From positions 438,698 to 459,128 of the forward strand of contig NW_014577148.1 of NCBI RefSeq assembly GCF_000485595.1: 20,431 nt of DNA, given 5' to 3'. Below are positions 18,398-20,431 of this stretch, in pieces (position 1 is the first letter of the stretch; the number at the start of each line of letters is the position of its first letter). The notes beneath the pieces are model-generated. The model made no database searches. It was not told the origin of the DNA and worked only from the letters and a program-made list of their open reading frames with translations. Position numbers and translations under genes: made by a program. This DNA is from Priapulus caudatus (Eukaryota > Priapulida > Priapulimorpha > Priapulimorphida > Priapulidae).

Positions 18398-18731
18398 CTG
18401 CTACTGCTACTGTTACTGCCACTGCTACTGCTATTGCTACTGCTGCTGCTACTGCCACTACTACTGCCGCTGCGGCGACTGCTGCTACTGTTGTCGTTGC
18501 TGCTGCTACTGCTACTAGTACTGCTACTACTATATGTATAGTAGCAGCAGTACTAGTAGTACTGCTGTTGGTACTGCTACTGTTGTTGTTGTTGCTGCTG
18601 CTGCTACTTCTACTGCTGCTACTACTGCTACTACTATTGCTGCTGCTACTACTACTGCTGCTATTGCTACTACTGCTACTGTTGCTACTGCTGCTACTAC
18701 CGCTGCTGCTATTGCTTCTGCTACTACTACT
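18398..18731. repeat. CTG/CTA trinucleotide array with internal palindrome
   Basis: Over 330 bases of CTG, CTA, TTG and CCG-type triplets directly downstream of the SINE. At 18508-18534 and 18537-18563 two near-perfect inverted arms face each other around TG, so the triplet strand flips in the middle. The 191-codon plus frame and the 112-codon minus frame here are Ala/Thr/Val strings from the repeat. Confidence 0.92.
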
Positions 18732-18760
18732 GGTTTTTTCCTAGTTTTTTTCTTAAAAAG

Positions 18761-19622
18761 AGGGTCCGACACACCAGGCGATGCCAAGGGCGATGCGCAT
18801 CGCCCGACGCCGATCGGCCGATGGCATCGGGCGATGCCACGGCGATGGCATCGCGCAGTCGTGGACACACCAGGCGAATGCCATCGGCCGATGGCATCGG
18901 CCCGATTCTTGGCGGCGCAGTCGCAGTGCGAGAGAGAGAGAGAGAGAAAGTGGGGGGTAACTCAACAAAATGGCAGCGTCCAGAAAGAAATAAATAAGAG
19001 AAACGGAAACTTGCCAATTGCAAATGGCAGTTTTACATCATCGACTGTAAACAAACGAACAAGGAAGCGCAGTAAATCGGCTGGGAGAAACCGTAACCCA
19101 CTGGGTTAAACCGCTGGGCTTGGTCGTCGACCCGACGCATGGGGTATTTAATAACTTATTGAATTGAATTGACGGCCGAAGACCACGGAGATTACCGACG
19201 GTCGTTACATGAGACCGCCCCCCCCACAAGTCCTCGCACATAAGTAATCAACTCTGTGCCACATCTGTCGCTAGGACCAGGTTATTCCTGGCTCGCAATT
19301 AAAAGTCTGCCATTTTTGTCGAATTACGTCAGTATCATTCGAACAACTCTGATTGGCTGATGAATTGTAAAATCCGCCCCGATGGCATCGGGCTGGCATC
19401 GGGCAGTCGTGGACACACCAACGATGCGCATCGGGCGATAATAATCAAAACGTTTTTTATCTAGTGACGATGCCAGGGCGATGCCATCGGCCGACGCCAT
19501 CGCCGATGGCATCGGCGGCGATTGAGGGAACACAGGCGGACCAGGCGATTTTCACGCCGAGCATCGCGATGGAATTGCGGCCGATCATTCGGCCGATGGC
19601 ATCGCCTGGTGTGTCCGGCCCT
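18761..19622. mobile_element. GATGGCATC-rich inverted-repeat element or cluster
   Basis: The left end AGGGTCCGACACACCAGG at 18761 and the right end CCTGGTGTGTCCGGCCCT ending at 19622 are inverted with two mismatches over 26 bases. Inside, GATGGCATCG occurs at 18820, 18844, 18890, 19381, 19504 and 19595, mixed with its complement. GCAGTCGTGGACACACCA is repeated directly at 18855-18872 and 19403-19420. The middle (18905-19378) is ordinary sequence with a GA run at 18929-18947. It may be one element of 862 bp or several copies of a short family. No target duplication was resolved and no protein is encoded. Confidence 0.5.
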
Positions 19623-19734
19623 TTTACTCTTACGCTGATCTAGATTCATGATTGATGGCTCGTTAATCACAACACCGTTACCGCGCGCTAGACCGTGTGC
19701 GTGAAGTCGCCACGCTGCAGCGAGCGACACATAA

Positions 19735-19815
19735 TCGTCATCGTCATCGTCGCGGTGGTCCATGGTTATTTTCATTATCAGCTGCGTCATCATCGTCATC
19801 ATCGTCATCGCGGCT
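19735..19815. repeat. ATC/GTC trinucleotide repeats
   Basis: Two short tracts of TCATCG/TCATCA units at 19735-19753 and 19785-19810. On the minus strand they give an aspartate run, a repeat translation rather than evidence of a protein. Confidence 0.8.
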
Positions 19816-20065
19816 GTTGTCGTTGTCTTCCCCAGAGTCGTTGGCGTTTAGAATTGTCTGGGCATTTTGCGAAACTTGCCGCCGCACGTACGGCATGAGT
19901 ACTAACCTCGAAGCTGTGTGACAACGGAAGCCCTGGCCTCGCAATCTAATTACGTAAGACGCGCCCGCCGCCGCGCCGCTGTCTCCGTGATTTCCCATTG
20001 TTCCCCTGGTTTCATCACAGACGTGCAGCGAATGCTTCGCGCCCGTGCCTACGTGCGATGAGTCA
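19816..20065. other. Unassigned stretch between repeats
   Basis: GC-rich, no gene recognised. A minus-strand frame continues through it from the minisatellite, but the non-repetitive part resembles no known family. Confidence 0.45.
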
Positions 20066-20099
20066 GGGAAGCTGCGGAGGAGAGCGGGAGAAGGCGGGG

Positions 20100-20431
20100 A
20101 AGCAAGCGACGGGGGGAGGGCGGGGAAGCAAGGACGGGGGGAGGCGAGAAGCAAAGGACGGGGGGAGAGGCCGGGGAAGCAAGGAAGGGGGACAAGGCGG
20201 GGTAAAGCAAGGAACGGGGGGAGGGCGGGGAAGCAAGGAACGGGGGAGGGCGGAGAAGCAAGGACGGGGGAGGGAGGAGAAGCAAGGACGGGAAGCAAGG
20301 ACGGGGGGAGGCGGGGAAGCAATAGGCTCGGGGGGAAGGCCCGGGGAAGCAAGAACGGGGCGTGGAGGCGGCGGGAAGCAGACGGGGGAAGGCGGAAGCA
20401 AAGGGACGGGGGACTGGGGGGAGGGCTGGGG
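20100..20431. repeat. G-rich minisatellite running off the right edge
   Basis: About 13 units of 13-36 bases, most 20-30, each starting AAGCA and continuing AGGACGGGGGGAGGCGGGG-like. Related sequence begins at about 20066. Several G-runs per unit could form quadruplexes on the + strand. The minus-strand Pro/Ser/Leu open frames of 202, 112 and 78 codons are products of this array. The array is cut by the window end. Confidence 0.92.

Noticed and set aside
18534-19109. 191-codon plus-strand frame and the 112-codon minus frame over the same region
   Set aside because: Translation is an Ala/Thr/Val string from the CTG/CTA array followed by unrelated sequence; no family pattern.
19744-20352. 202-codon minus-strand frame with Pro/Ser/Leu and Asp runs
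   Set aside because: Generated by the G-rich minisatellite and ATC repeats; the middle part matches no family I know.
1-20431. CRISPR array or prokaryotic operon
   Set aside because: No evenly spaced repeat-spacer structure; spliced exons and a polymerase III SINE show eukaryotic DNA.

Overview
The window looks like nuclear DNA of an animal, most likely an aquatic invertebrate. It carries a GT-AG spliced gene of a collagen-modifying enzyme, TTAGGG-type telomere-like repeats, a tRNA-derived SINE, hAT-like and pogo-like DNA element remnants, and many microsatellites. I cannot name the phylum from the sequence alone.

Layout. (1) 1-3386 is a repeat-rich 5' flank: a GATA microsatellite, a GT/GC purine-pyrimidine tract, a 5'-truncated SINE, a GC/GT/AT tract, a foldback element with a telomere-like core, and a piece resembling a polyadenylated 3' end. 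(2) 3387-13082 holds nine exons on the + strand of one gene, a procollagen galactosyltransferase (COLGALT/GLT25D family). They encode a signal peptide, the N-terminal glycosyltransferase domain with its DxD motif, the linker, and the first residues of the C-terminal GT25 domain, about 384 codons in all. Intron 4 carries a 518-bp foldback element with a perfect 10-bp target duplication. Intron 8 carries a pogo/Tigger-like end and an hAT-like MITE. (3) 13083-20431 contains no further exon that I can recognise. It is either a very long intron 9 or the point where the gene breaks off. It holds another hAT-like MITE, a second foldback element with a telomere-like core, a complete SINE running into a CTG/CTA trinucleotide array, a GATGGCATC-rich inverted-repeat element, and a G-rich minisatellite that runs off the right edge.

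The only gene with convincing protein evidence is the COLGALT homologue. Its exon joins were worked out by reading frame, GT/AG sites and continuity with the family. The protein would act in the ER, adding galactose to hydroxylysine of collagen chains.

The most unusual feature is a pair of structurally analogous but sequence-unrelated inverted-repeat elements (2717-3016 and 17291-17505), each with a block of CCCTAA repeats between its arms. The foldback in intron 4 is also very well preserved. Most of the other long open frames are low-complexity repeat translations and were rejected.
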